Source: Extensimonas perlucida
Lineage (GTDB): Bacteria > Pseudomonadota > Gammaproteobacteria > Burkholderiales > Burkholderiaceae_C
Assembly (NCBI RefSeq): GCF_007655255.1
Contig: NZ_VMYE01000027.1
Location: 1 to 39,263, forward strand
Reading direction: 5' to 3'
DNA length: 39,263 bases
The notes below the pieces were generated by a model. It saw only the letters and a list, made by a program, of their open reading frames with translations. It made no database searches and was not told the DNA's origin. Shown here one piece after another: positions 1 to 8,053 of the stretch. The position numbers were made by a program, and so were the translations under genes. Every line of letters starts with the position of its first letter. Position 1 is the stretch's first letter.

Positions 1-1
1 C

Positions 2-124
2 AAGCTCAGGCAGGCCACCGAGACACACATGCAGATGCTGCACGATAACCCTGAGCGGGTGCGTTCTTACTTCGAGGACCCGCGGGTGAGCTATGCCGCA
101 GAGCAAAACTTAGTTGCCGGGTGA
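2..124 (+). CDS. C-terminal end of an unrecognised protein (truncated by window edge)
   Basis: An open frame enters from the left edge and stops with TGA at 122-124, giving about 40 residues, rich in charged residues and ending in LVAG. I do not recognise the family. The stop lies one base before the first inverted-repeat element (126-291), so this could be the tail of a transposase whose terminal repeat follows, or a host gene whose 3' flank received the element. Too short to decide. Confidence 0.3.
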   Translation, partial: KLRQATETHMQMLHDNPERVRSYFEDPRVSYAAEQNLVAG

Positions 125-125
125 A

Positions 126-291
126 TAGGAGCCTGTCGGACTTTGGAATCGTCGGCTGCGAATGCGCCGCAGCGGCCCATTTTTACCGTCTTCTTGCCCC
201 ATAGCACCACTATGGGGCTGCGAATCCGGCAAAAACTGGCCTCGCCGGGGCGCCTTCTCGCTATCGACGCCCAAAGTCCGACAGGCTCCTA
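126..291. repeat. MITE-like palindromic element 1 (perfect 21-bp terminal inverted repeats)
   Basis: Bases 126-146 and 271-291 are perfect reverse complements, beginning and ending in TA and reading TAGGAGCCTGTCGGACTTTG inward. The interior is also an imperfect palindrome that closes on a 9-bp stem (196-204 with 210-218) and a 5-base loop. The whole 166-bp unit can therefore fold as one long hairpin. It has no coding capacity. Terminal TA dinucleotides and small size are typical of MITEs mobilised by Tc1/mariner/IS630-type transposases (known for the class; inferred here). An alternative is the palindromic right end of an IS whose transposase end is at 124. Confidence 0.75.
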
Positions 292-453
292 GTGCAGTGT
301 TTGATGCTTGATGCGACAAATAAAACCGATGGATTTTTGGTCTGGGCAAGGCGCAAACCGCAGCGATACTGGGTGGTATCGCGAGGACTTGTAACGCGGC
401 CCGGGCCGAAAAGACGCGGTTTTATGTCGCAGATAGCGTCGAACACTGCACTA
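290..453. repeat. MITE-like palindromic element 2 (imperfect inverted repeats)
   Basis: Starts TAGTGCAGTGTT at 290-301 and ends with its exact complement at 442-453. Pairing continues inward with mismatches, including a shared ataaaaccg block, to a central hairpin where GCGATAC (about 363-369) pairs with GTATCGC (about 376-382). No coding capacity. Its first TA (290-291) is also the last TA of element 1, so the two elements abut with one shared TA. The sequence differs from element 1, so it is a different family with the same architecture. Confidence 0.7.
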
Positions 454-782
454 GATTGTCCATTAGGCGGTGCTACGCACCTACGCGGGCGCTGGCGGAC
501 GGCTGCCGGTCATTTTGGCCGCTGCTTCGGCGTCCATGGCACCAGCCATGGACTTCTCACCAGCGACCAAACTGCCGCGCCAGCCGCTTCGCCATCATCC
601 CGCGTCCTCATGAAAAATCTGGGTTGAAAGCGCCCGCCGCAAGAGTCATCGTGGATCGTTGCGTCTCATGCGATTTAGGCAGTTTGTGCTGGCGAGGTAA
701 GCACATGCAGCTATTGAAATAATAGGAATTTTCCGGGCGAAATTGGAATCTGACCCCAATTTCGGAGGCCGCATGGCTTGTC
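454..782. other. Gene-poor stretch with two short hairpins
   Basis: I see no credible gene here. Two small inverted repeats are visible: an 8-bp stem with 4-base loop at 533-552 (TCCATGGC / GCCATGGA), and an 8-bp stem with 9-base loop at 739-763 (GAAATTGG / CCAATTTC) around the string TCTGACCCC. The second resembles the kind of sequence often found beside insertion elements, but no matching partner is present in the window. Confidence 0.4.
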
Positions 783-1126
783 ATGTCCATGCCACAGCGG
801 GATGTCATCTTCAGCGCATTTCATCCACATCGCCAGCAATCGTCCATGCGCAAGGAACAAGCCGTGGCCTCGCTCGGGCAGCAGTCGTTGCTGCTGCCGA
901 CCTGGGTCAAGGCGGCTCGGGTCGCCAATGACAGGCTCAAGCTCTACCTCACTTTGTTGCAGTCTGCCGCCCAGCATGCGGCGGCGCCCGATACTTCCGT
1001 GCCCGATTGGGTGGCATGAGCTCGCGCATGAAGGCCTGCTGGATGCCGCCTGGCTGCCGGAGCTCGTGAAAAGCGCGTATTTTGACGACGGGCGCATGGT
1101 CATGCGCCACCAGGACAAGCTGAGGG
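783..1126 (+). pseudogene. Frameshifted and truncated remnant of an unrecognised gene
   Basis: Frame 783-1019 encodes a protein-like segment (KEQAVASLGQQSLLLPTWVKAA..., ending PDWVA). Just before its stop, the neighbouring frame continues with equally protein-like sequence (ELAHEGLLDAAWLPELVKSA..., to about 1126). This is what a single-base change near 1010-1020 in one continuous gene would give. Past about 1126 the frame runs antisense into norF, so the 3' end is missing. I do not recognise the family. It marks a rearrangement point immediately downstream of the nir-nor operon. Confidence 0.45.
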
Positions 1127-1130
1127 CGCG

Positions 1131-1400
1131 TCAGAGCACCACGCCAAACACGGCGATCAGCGCGAGCACTACGGCCAGCCAGCCCAGCACTGCACGCCGC
1201 CACAGCGCAGGGGCGCGGCGCAGTTCCATGTAGTCCAGCGCAATCAGCGCGCCTTTGCAGGCGGCCAGTGCCAGCACTGCGAGCGTCGCAGCCGTGCCCA
1301 GGTGCTGGCCTTTGGCGGCGGCACCTTCGCCCAGCCACCAGCTGGCGAGCGTGGCCAGCGCGAGCAGCGCAAAAGTCAGGTCGGCCCGGGTGAAACGCAT
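1131..1400 (-). CDS. norF: NorF-like small membrane protein (cytochrome c oxidase subunit IV-like)
   Basis: An 89-residue, strongly hydrophobic protein with three predicted membrane segments (about residues 8-24, 34-55 and 68-88). The size and the charged LDYMELRRAP stretch between segments 2 and 3 fit the prokaryotic cytochrome oxidase subunit IV/NorF family. NorF proteins accompany NorE and improve assembly or activity of nitric oxide reductase; the exact role is not settled. The start at 1400 has a good AAGGAG eight bases upstream. It is the last gene of the nir operon, 12 bp after norE. Identification rests on size, topology and pairing with norE. Confidence 0.75.
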   Translation of the reverse strand: MRFTRADLTFALLALATLASWWLGEGAAAKGQHLGTAATLAVLALAACKGALIALDYMELRRAPALWRRAVLGWLAVVLALIAVFGVVL

Positions 1401-1412
1401 GCGGGGGCTCCT

Positions 1413-1976
1413 TCAGCGGATGACGTAAACCAGCGGGAACAGCACCATCCACAGCAGATCCACCATGTGCCAGAACACCGCGCCCGAGGCCGGGGCCATG
1501 TGGCTGGCGCGGCCGTAGGCGCCGCTGCGCGCCTTGTGCCAGAGCACGGCGAACACGATGGCGCCCACGAGCACGTGCAGGTAGTGAAAGCCGGTGAGCA
1601 GGGTGTAGAGCAGCGTGAAGGCGTTGGTGGCCCAGTCGAAGCCGGCCTGCACCTTGCCCGCGAATTCGAACGACTTGACGAGCAAAAAGCCGACAGCAGC
1701 GGCCAGCGCCGCCAGCAGCCAGTGGGCTCCGGTGCGGCCCCGGTCGGCCTCGAAGGCACGCACCGCACGCACGGCGGCCCAGCTGGCCGTGACCAGCAGC
1801 AGGGTGTTGAGCGCGCCGGTGTGCAGGCTCAGCGTGGCCTGCCCCTGTGCAAACACCTCGGGCTCGCGCCAGCGCGCTACCGCGAACGAGGCGAACAGCA
1901 GGCCGAAGGTCAGCAGCTCGGCCAGCACCAGCAACCAGACCATGCCGTCGCCGGCGAGGCGTGGTTCCTCAGGCAT
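1413..1976 (-). CDS. norE: NorE (cytochrome c oxidase subunit III-like protein)
   Basis: A 187-residue membrane protein of the heme-copper oxidase subunit III family, with about five membrane segments. It shows the subunit III-type FHYLHVLVG block and a C-terminal FWHMVDLLWMVLFPLVYV segment. NorE is a subunit III homologue linked to nitric oxide reductase function in denitrifiers. I chose the ATG at 1976, two bases after the nirN stop and with GAGGGG upstream. An in-frame ATG at 2018 would overlap nirN by about 40 bases and give 201 residues. The catalytic norCB genes are not in this window. Confidence 0.85.
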   Translation of the reverse strand: MPEEPRLAGDGMVWLLVLAELLTFGLLFASFAVARWREPEVFAQGQATLSLHTGALNTLLLVTASWAAVRAVRAFEADRGRTGAHWLLAALAAAVGFLLVKSFEFAGKVQAGFDWATNAFTLLYTLLTGFHYLHVLVGAIVFAVLWHKARSGAYGRASHMAPASGAVFWHMVDLLWMVLFPLVYVIR

Positions 1977-1978
1977 AG

Positions 1979-3604
1979 TCAATGCGAAGTCCCCTCGGAG
2001 CGTGTGATCTTGTTCCATACGTTGTATTTGCCCACGGGTTTGCACATGGGCAGGCGCTTGACTTCCTTGAAGGTCGCCGCGTCATAGACGATGAGGGCGC
2101 CGTCCAGTTCCCACACGCTGGCCAGTGCGTATTTGCCATCCTTGGTGAATTCGATGTGCGCGAGCGTCTTGCCGGGCTCTTTCACCGTGGCAACGGGCTT
2201 GAGCGTGGCCTTGTCGATGATGGTCAGCGTGTCTTTGGCGGTGGGGCTCATCATCGAGTCGGTCCAGGCGTAGGGCGTGGCTTCGTGGCTGCGCAGGAAG
2301 AAGCCGGGCCCGGGCGTGGGGATGGTGGCGACGGGTTTCCAGGTCTGCATGTCGATCACGTCGATGGCACCGCCCTTGAGGTTGGGGCTGGCCAGCACGG
2401 TGCTGCCGTTCCAGGCAAAAGTGATGCCCGAGCCCAGGTGCGGCATGCCGGCAATCGGCAGGTCGGCGATCTTGCGGCGCGCGTCGAGATTCACCACCTG
2501 CGCGGTGGCTGCGCCGTCGCCAGACTTCGGGCGCGTGGCGCCCAGCACGTTGCGGTAGCTCTGGTCGAAGAAGAAGTCGTCCAGCGGTTCTTCCAGCGGC
2601 GTGCGGCGCACGCCAAGGAAACCGGGCTTGGCAATGGCCTCGCCCATTTTGTAGTCGTGCACGTAGCCGTCGAAGATCGGCGCTGCCTTGGGGTCGTAGG
2701 AAATCTCCCAGAGTTCGGGGATGTCCTTGAGCGCGACCACGAAGCTCTTGCGCGGCGCGGCGTCATACACGGCCGAGACGCGCGAGCTCGTCTTGCCGTC
2801 CAGCGTGGCGGCGCGGTAGGTCTGACGCAGGTGGAGGTCGGCGTCGAACAGGGCCAGGGTGTGCGGCAGGTAGTTGGCGGCCATGACCCACCGACCGTCG
2901 CCGCTGACCGCGACGTTGCGCATGTTCAGGCCGGCGCGCACCTCGGCCACGACGCGCAAGCGCCACAGGTCGTACTTGGTGATCCAGCCGTCGCGCGAGC
3001 CGAAATACACATAACGGCCATCGGGCGAGAACTTCGGCCCGCCGTGCAGCGCGAAGCGGCTCGCAAAGCGCGCAATGACTTCGAAACGGTCGCCATCGAC
3101 CAGGCTCACGTGGTGGTCACCGCCCTCGACGACCACGAACAGGTTCATCGGGTCGGCATGCCAGAGGGGTTGGGCCGGCTCGCCCTTGGGCGCTTCGGTG
3201 AAGGTGCGCGAGGCGCGGATGTCCTCGTCGCCCCAGCGCGGCGCGGGTTGCACCGGCGTGCGAATGTACGCGGCCAGGGCTGCGATCTCGGCGGCGCCGA
3301 GCTGCTCGGCAAAGGCGGGCATCTGCGTGGCCGGGCGGCCCTGGGCGATGACTTGCGCCGCTTCGGCCGGGCGCAGGCGCTCCAGGCTTTCTGGCAGCAG
3401 CGCCGGGCCCATGAGGCCGGTGCGCTGCGTGCCGTGGCAGCTGGCGCAGTGCTGCTGGTACAGCGCCTTGGCATCGACGGTGGGCGACGATGTCTGCGCA
3501 CCTGCTGGACTCAGACCAAGGGCACACAGGCCGGCGAGCAGCGCAGCGCGGGCAAGGCCGGCCAGGTACAGCCGAAGCATCCGTTCGCTGGCGTGTTCAC
3601 GCAT
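1979..3604 (-). CDS. nirN: NirN, dihydro-heme d1 dehydrogenase (cytochrome c / d1-type propeller)
   Basis: A 541-residue periplasmic protein: signal peptide (about 1-36), a class I cytochrome c domain with the CASCH heme site at residues 53-57, then an eight-bladed d1-type propeller like that of NirS. NirN catalyses the last step of heme d1 synthesis, introducing the acrylate double bond of dihydro-heme d1 before transfer to NirS. It is told apart from NirS by operon position and by lacking the NirS FLHDGG catalytic-site block. The start at 3604 has GGAAG upstream and overlaps the nirJ stop by 8 bases, suggesting translational coupling. Confidence 0.88.
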   Translation of the reverse strand: MREHASERMLRLYLAGLARAALLAGLCALGLSPAGAQTSSPTVDAKALYQQHCASCHGTQRTGLMGPALLPESLERLRPAEAAQVIAQGRPATQMPAFAEQLGAAEIAALAAYIRTPVQPAPRWGDEDIRASRTFTEAPKGEPAQPLWHADPMNLFVVVEGGDHHVSLVDGDRFEVIARFASRFALHGGPKFSPDGRYVYFGSRDGWITKYDLWRLRVVAEVRAGLNMRNVAVSGDGRWVMAANYLPHTLALFDADLHLRQTYRAATLDGKTSSRVSAVYDAAPRKSFVVALKDIPELWEISYDPKAAPIFDGYVHDYKMGEAIAKPGFLGVRRTPLEEPLDDFFFDQSYRNVLGATRPKSGDGAATAQVVNLDARRKIADLPIAGMPHLGSGITFAWNGSTVLASPNLKGGAIDVIDMQTWKPVATIPTPGPGFFLRSHEATPYAWTDSMMSPTAKDTLTIIDKATLKPVATVKEPGKTLAHIEFTKDGKYALASVWELDGALIVYDAATFKEVKRLPMCKPVGKYNVWNKITRSEGTSH

Positions 3605-4826
3605 GGTTCACTTCCTTCAGCACGATGGTCGCACGCCGTGGCGCAGCCCTTGCCGCGCCCGCCGGCAGGCCGATCTCCTCGTCGCTCAGGTAGCAGCCCG
3701 GATCTTCGGCCCAGGGGTTGCCGGTGAGTTGCTGGGCACGGGTGCGGGTGTTGCCGTTGCAAATTGCCAGGTATTGGCACTGCGCGCAGCGGCCTTCGAC
3801 CGGGCGCGGGCGCTGCTTGAGCCCGGCCATGAGCGGATCGCGCGTGTCCCTCCAGATCTGCGAGAAGGGGCGGGCGCGCACATTGCCCAGACCATAGTGC
3901 CACCACATGGTGTCGGGGTGCACCTCGCCAAGGTTGTCGATGTTGGCCACGTTCACGCCGCTGCTGTTGCCGCCCCAGGCCTGCAGGCGTGCGCGCAGGG
4001 GTTCGGCCCAGCGCGCAAAGCGTGCCGCCACCCACTGCAGCAGGTAGGGGCCATCGGCGTCGTTGTTGCCGGTCACGTACTCCTCGTCCCGCCCGTCGCG
4101 GGCAGCCTGCCAGGCGCGCTCGTACAAGCGGTCGAGCGCCGCGCGCGTGGCCTGGAACTGCGCGTCCTTGCCGCGGTGGATGTTGCCGCGGCCGGCATAG
4201 TTCAGGTGCGAGAAGTAGAACTTGTCCACCTGCTCCTGGCGCATCAGGTCGAGCAGCGGTTCGAAGTCGTGCGCGTTGAGCGCCGTCATGGTGTAGCGCA
4301 GCCCGACCTTGACGCCGCGCGCGCGCAGCAGGCGCAGCGCCGCGAGGCTGCGCTCGAAGGCGCCCTCCAGCCGGCGGAACTTGTCATGCGTTTCGCGCAG
4401 GCCATCGAGGCTGATGCCCACGTAGTCGAAGCCCTGCGCGGCGATGCGGTCGGCCAGCGCGTGGTCTATCAGCGTCCCGTTGCTTGAGAGGCCGACGTAA
4501 AAGCCCATGTGCTTGGCGCGCGCGGCAATGTCGAACAGGTCGGGGCGCATCAGCGGCTCGCCGCCCGAGAGGATGAGCACCGGCACGCCAAAGGCTTTGA
4601 GGTCGTCCATGACGGTAAACACCTCGTCGCGCGAGAGTTCACCCGCGTAGTCGTGGTCGGCTGAGAGCGCATAGCAGTGCTTGCACGTCAGATTGCAGGG
4701 GCGGATCAGGTTCCAGATCACGACGGGGCCGGGCGGGCTTGCACTGCCGCGGCGGCTGGGGGCGGGCCATTGCCCAGTCTGTTCGGCTTGCGCGAGCTCG
4801 CGCAGGTATTGGCTGATGCGCAGCAT
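3597..4826 (-). CDS. nirJ: NirJ, radical SAM enzyme of heme d1 biosynthesis
   Basis: A 409-residue radical SAM protein. The [4Fe-4S]/SAM motif is CNLTCKHC (Cys44, Cys48, Cys51), followed by a GGEP-type SAM-binding block (LILSGGEPLMRPD). Extra cysteines near the C-terminus (347, 350, 356, 378) fit a SPASM-like auxiliary cluster. NirJ acts on 12,18-didecarboxysiroheme and removes propionate chains to introduce the keto groups of heme d1. It lies between nirH and nirN, with a 6-bp gap to the nirH stop. Length and motif spacing are normal for NirJ. Confidence 0.93.
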   Translation of the reverse strand: MLRISQYLRELAQAEQTGQWPAPSRRGSASPPGPVVIWNLIRPCNLTCKHCYALSADHDYAGELSRDEVFTVMDDLKAFGVPVLILSGGEPLMRPDLFDIAARAKHMGFYVGLSSNGTLIDHALADRIAAQGFDYVGISLDGLRETHDKFRRLEGAFERSLAALRLLRARGVKVGLRYTMTALNAHDFEPLLDLMRQEQVDKFYFSHLNYAGRGNIHRGKDAQFQATRAALDRLYERAWQAARDGRDEEYVTGNNDADGPYLLQWVAARFARWAEPLRARLQAWGGNSSGVNVANIDNLGEVHPDTMWWHYGLGNVRARPFSQIWRDTRDPLMAGLKQRPRPVEGRCAQCQYLAICNGNTRTRAQQLTGNPWAEDPGCYLSDEEIGLPAGAARAAPRRATIVLKEVNHA

Positions 4827-4832
4827 GGTTCT

Positions 4833-5315
4833 TCAGCTTTCGGAGATGCGCAGACCGGTCTTCTTGAGGATCGCGGTCGAATAGAGGATGTCGTGCGCGC
4901 GGCAGGCCGTGCCCAGCAGTGCAGCCACCTGCTGCGCCTGGGCCTCGACCTCGGCGCGCGAGCGGCCGTGCAGCATGGCGAACAGGTTGTACGGCCACAC
5001 AGGCAGGCGGCGCGGCCGGCGGTAGCAGTGGCTCACGAAGGGCAACTGGCCCACGCGGTCGCCAAGCGCGTCCACGCGCTCGTCGGCCACGTCCCAGACG
5101 CTCATGCCGTTGGCGGTGAAGCCAAGGCGGTAGTGGTTGGGCACGGCGCCGATGCGGCGGATCAGGCCGGCGTCGAGCATGGCCTGCAAACGCGCGCACA
5201 CCTGCTCGCCGCTGATGCCCAGGGCCGCGCCCACGGCCTCGTAGGGCCGGCGCACCAGCGGCAGGCCCGACTGCGTGGCCTGGATGATGCGACGGTCCAG
5301 TTCATCGAGCGCCAT
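4833..5315 (-). CDS. nirH: NirH, siroheme decarboxylase subunit (AsnC/Lrp-like)
   Basis: A 160-residue protein with an N-terminal Lrp/AsnC-type winged helix (LDELDRRIIQATQSGLPL...) and a C-terminal RAM-like domain carrying CYRRPRRLPVWPYNLFAMLHG. This family decarboxylates siroheme to 12,18-didecarboxysiroheme in the heme d1 pathway and is not a classical transcription factor. The WPYNL block is shared with the NirL half of the upstream fusion. Its start overlaps nirG by 14 bases and has GGAGAT upstream. NirG and NirH are hard to tell apart without alignment; I assign H by order and by the WPYNL type. Confidence 0.82.
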   Translation of the reverse strand: MALDELDRRIIQATQSGLPLVRRPYEAVGAALGISGEQVCARLQAMLDAGLIRRIGAVPNHYRLGFTANGMSVWDVADERVDALGDRVGQLPFVSHCYRRPRRLPVWPYNLFAMLHGRSRAEVEAQAQQVAALLGTACRAHDILYSTAILKKTGLRISES

Positions 5316-5802
5316 GGGGATCTCCGGGCAGCAGGGGCAGGCGCAGTTCGACGAAGAACTCGCGCTCTTTCGGAAAGGCGTACACCGGCAAACCAGTCAT
5401 GGCTTCGATGCGCGCGATCAGCGGGTCTATCTGCACCGCCGATTCGACGGCGATCACGAACCACATGTTCAGCGGCGTGGCGCCGGGCTGCTCGGGGTGG
5501 GCCGATTCGCGCCGGTAGTTGTGGGCGATCTCGGGCAGCGCGCCCAGCTGCGCAGCCACGGATGCGAAGCGGTCTTCGGGCACCGCCATGGCCGCCAGCA
5601 CGAAGCGGCCACCGGCGCGTTCGATCTGGAACAGCGGGCCGAAGCGGGTCAGGTCGCCGTGGGCCAGCAGGCCTTGCAGGCGGTCGATCAGCGTGTCCTC
5701 GCTGCAGCCGAGCTGCTGGGCGACGGCGGCAAACGGTCGGTCGCAGAGTGGAAAACCACCGTGCAGCCGGTCTATCAGGCGCAGGTCATAGTCCGAGGGC
5801 AT
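5302..5802 (-). CDS. nirG: NirG, siroheme decarboxylase subunit (AsnC/Lrp-like)
   Basis: A 166-residue paralogue of NirH and NirDL: a winged-helix N-terminus (YDLRLIDRLHGGFPLCDRPF) and an effector-type domain with HNYRRES and MWFVIA blocks, which resembles the NirD half of the fusion more than NirH. It is thought to act with NirD/L/H in siroheme decarboxylation. A strong AGGAGGTG lies upstream of the start. The gene overlaps the end of nirDL by 17 bases, pointing to coupled, stoichiometric production. Confidence 0.82.
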   Translation of the reverse strand: MPSDYDLRLIDRLHGGFPLCDRPFAAVAQQLGCSEDTLIDRLQGLLAHGDLTRFGPLFQIERAGGRFVLAAMAVPEDRFASVAAQLGALPEIAHNYRRESAHPEQPGATPLNMWFVIAVESAVQIDPLIARIEAMTGLPVYAFPKEREFFVELRLPLLPGDPHGAR

Positions 5803-6847
5803 GGGGCACCTCCTGCATAGGGGCGGCAGCAGGGGCGTCCGCCCAGCCGCGAAAACGGCGCGCGCCGGTCTGCTTGAAGCGCCGGGTGGAAAACAGCACC
5901 GCGCGCGGATGGCGTGCCAGGCCCGCGGCCTGCGTTACGCGCTCGATCACGGCGAGCACAGCGCTGCGGTTCTTGCCGTGCACCATGGCGTACAGGTTGT
6001 AGGGCCAGCCGTCGGCGCGCGTGCGGCGGTAGGCCAGGGTCACGCCCGCCTGCTCGGCCAGCGCCTGGCCGCACACGTCCACCAGCGCGTCGGGGACGTC
6101 GAAAACGGTCATGGCGTTGGCGTCGAAGCCAAGCTCATGGTGGCGCACCACGATGCCAAAGCGCTGCAGCCGGCCTTCGGCCAGCCAGCGCCGCAGTTGC
6201 GCTGTCACGGCGTCTTCGTCCATGCCCGTCTCGCGACCCCAGGCCGCGAATGGCCGCTCGATGAGCGGCAGACCTGCTTCCACGCGCTGCGCCAGGGGCC
6301 ACAGCGCGGCGGGCAGCGGTTGCGGGGACGGGAGCGCAGCCGGGTTGGCTGTGGGGCTGCCTGCCGGACGGCGCATCGGGCGCGGGGCCGTGGTGCCGCG
6401 CAGATCGAAGCCGAGGTCGATGCGGTAGGGCCTGAGCATGCGCAGGCGCAGCGCGGGCAAACCTGTCGCGCGCTCAAGCTCGGCCACGCCTGCCTCCACT
6501 GCCTCGGCGTGGGTACCGGTCATCACGAACCAGAGGTTGTAGCGGTGCTCGCGCAGGTAGTTGTGGTTGACGCCCGGATGGGCCGACACCAGCGCGGCCA
6601 CCGGTTCTATCCGCGCAGCGGGCACGGCCATCGTCGCGAGCACTGCATCGCCGCCCGCGCCATGGGCGAACACGCCGCCGATGCGGCTGATGCGCCCATC
6701 GTGCTGCGCTTGGGCGAGGGTGCGCAGCACGACGCTGCGCTCCAGGCCGGTAGCATCGGCGAGCACGCCGAAGGGGGCGGCGCACAGCGGAAAGTCGTGC
6801 TGCCAGTCGTTGAGCAGGCGCCAGCGAGCGTCGATGGAAGCGTCCAT
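5786..6847 (-). CDS. nirDL: NirD-NirL fusion, siroheme decarboxylase
   Basis: At 353 residues this is twice the usual family length and holds two complete AsnC/Lrp-like units. The NirD-like half (about 1-155) has HNYLREHRYNLWFVMTG; the NirL-like half (about 190-353) has YRRTRADGWPYNLYAMVHG. A Pro/Ala-rich linker at about 156-188 joins them. Fused nirDL genes are known in other denitrifiers. The enzyme decarboxylates siroheme in heme d1 synthesis. It starts 3 bp after the nirF stop, with only a weak ribosome-binding site, so translation probably depends on coupling. Confidence 0.88.
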   Translation of the reverse strand: MDASIDARWRLLNDWQHDFPLCAAPFGVLADATGLERSVVLRTLAQAQHDGRISRIGGVFAHGAGGDAVLATMAVPAARIEPVAALVSAHPGVNHNYLREHRYNLWFVMTGTHAEAVEAGVAELERATGLPALRLRMLRPYRIDLGFDLRGTTAPRPMRRPAGSPTANPAALPSPQPLPAALWPLAQRVEAGLPLIERPFAAWGRETGMDEDAVTAQLRRWLAEGRLQRFGIVVRHHELGFDANAMTVFDVPDALVDVCGQALAEQAGVTLAYRRTRADGWPYNLYAMVHGKNRSAVLAVIERVTQAAGLARHPRAVLFSTRRFKQTGARRFRGWADAPAAAPMQEVPHALGL

Positions 6848-6850
6848 GGC

Positions 6851-8053
6851 TCAAAAACCCATGCGCGCGGCACGCGCGGTGAAGAAGATGCCGCTGGGTG
6901 CGGGTACTTGAAGGCGCGCCAGGGTGGTGAAATTGCGCGTGTCGATCACGCTGACGCGGTTGTCGTCGCGGCTGCTGATCCAGACGGTGTCGCTGCGCGG
7001 CGTGAATTCCATGTGCAGCACGGCCTTGCCCGGCGCGAGCGTCTGCACGATATGCCGGGTTTGGGTGTCTATGACCTGCACGCGGTGGTAGTCGGGCACG
7101 GCGAAGTTGACCCACACCTGGCGGCCATCGGGCCGCGCCATCACGAACACCGGCTGGCCTGCGACCGGAATGCGGCCCACTTCCTGCCAAGTCTCGGTAT
7201 CGACCACGAGCACCTCGTGCCGACCAATGGCGGGCAGGTAAGCGCGCCGCCCGGCCACGGCCCAGCCGCGCAGGTGCGGCATTTTGTAAACCGGCAGCGG
7301 CGCCTGGCCCTTGCCGTAGCCGCCGAGAATGCGGCGCACCGTCGGCTTGTCGGCCCAGAGGTCGAGCAGCGCGAGGCCGTCCTCGCCGAACAGCCCGGCG
7401 ATGTAGTAGCGGCCGTCGGGTGTGACCAGCGCGTCGTAGGGCTGGTGTCCTATGCCGTCGAAGCGTTGCGTGTGGGGGTTTTTCGGGTCTGCACAGTCGG
7501 TGATCCAGATCGCGTCGGCGTCAAACAGGCTGTAGGCAAAGCGCCGGCCCGGCAGATCGACCAGGCCCACCACGCGGGACAGCTTGCCCGGCGCATAGGC
7601 GGCAGGCACGTCGGCCACCAACTCCAGCGTGTGCGCATCGAACACCTTGATGCCGCCGGGCGTGTAATTTTGCGCCGCCACCAGCGAGCCATCGTCGCTG
7701 ATCGCGCCGCCGATCGCATTGCCGGCCTGCATCACGCGGCGCACCAGACGCTGGCCCAGCAGGTCGATCATGGACAGGCCACCGTCGCGGCCGAATACAT
7801 AGGCGTAGCGCCCGTCGCGCGAAAACACGACCGAGGCGTGGGAGAGGTCGCCGAGCCCGGGCACTTCGCCGATCAGGGTGCGGGCCGTGGTATCTGCGAG
7901 GTAGAGCGTGCCATTGGCGCGGCCGACCACCACGCCCAGGTCGCCGGTGCCGCGCAGCGCCGGCGTGGCGCAGCCGGCCAGTGTGCCGAGGGCGCCGAGG
8001 GCGGCGAAAGTAGGCAGTGCGGCTACGGTGGCCAGCCATTCACGGCGTTTCAT
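6851..8053 (-). CDS. nirF: NirF, heme d1 biosynthesis lipoprotein
   Basis: A 400-residue protein with d1-type propeller repeats but no c-type heme motif. The N-terminus MKRREWLA...LAGC combines a twin-arginine-like pair (residues 3-4) with a lipobox cysteine at 28, so it is probably a periplasmic lipoprotein. NirF is essential for heme d1 formation and binds the cofactor or a late intermediate; its exact reaction is not firmly established. Its ATG overlaps the nirC stop as ATGA. Confidence 0.9.
   Translation of the reverse strand: MKRREWLATVAALPTFAALGALGTLAGCATPALRGTGDLGVVVGRANGTLYLADTTARTLIGEVPGLGDLSHASVVFSRDGRYAYVFGRDGGLSMIDLLGQRLVRRVMQAGNAIGGAISDDGSLVAAQNYTPGGIKVFDAHTLELVADVPAAYAPGKLSRVVGLVDLPGRRFAYSLFDADAIWITDCADPKNPHTQRFDGIGHQPYDALVTPDGRYYIAGLFGEDGLALLDLWADKPTVRRILGGYGKGQAPLPVYKMPHLRGWAVAGRRAYLPAIGRHEVLVVDTETWQEVGRIPVAGQPVFVMARPDGRQVWVNFAVPDYHRVQVIDTQTRHIVQTLAPGKAVLHMEFTPRSDTVWISSRDDNRVSVIDTRNFTTLARLQVPAPSGIFFTARAARMGF

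Noticed and set aside
711-1118. Minus-strand 135-codon frame
   Set aside because: Complement of the plus-strand gene remnant, which reads more like real protein in two joined frames.
1982-3727. 581-codon plus-strand open frame opposite nirN
   Set aside because: It is the antisense shadow of nirN in high-GC DNA; its translation is rich in Arg/Ala/Gly/His and lacks domains, while the minus strand gives clear NirN.
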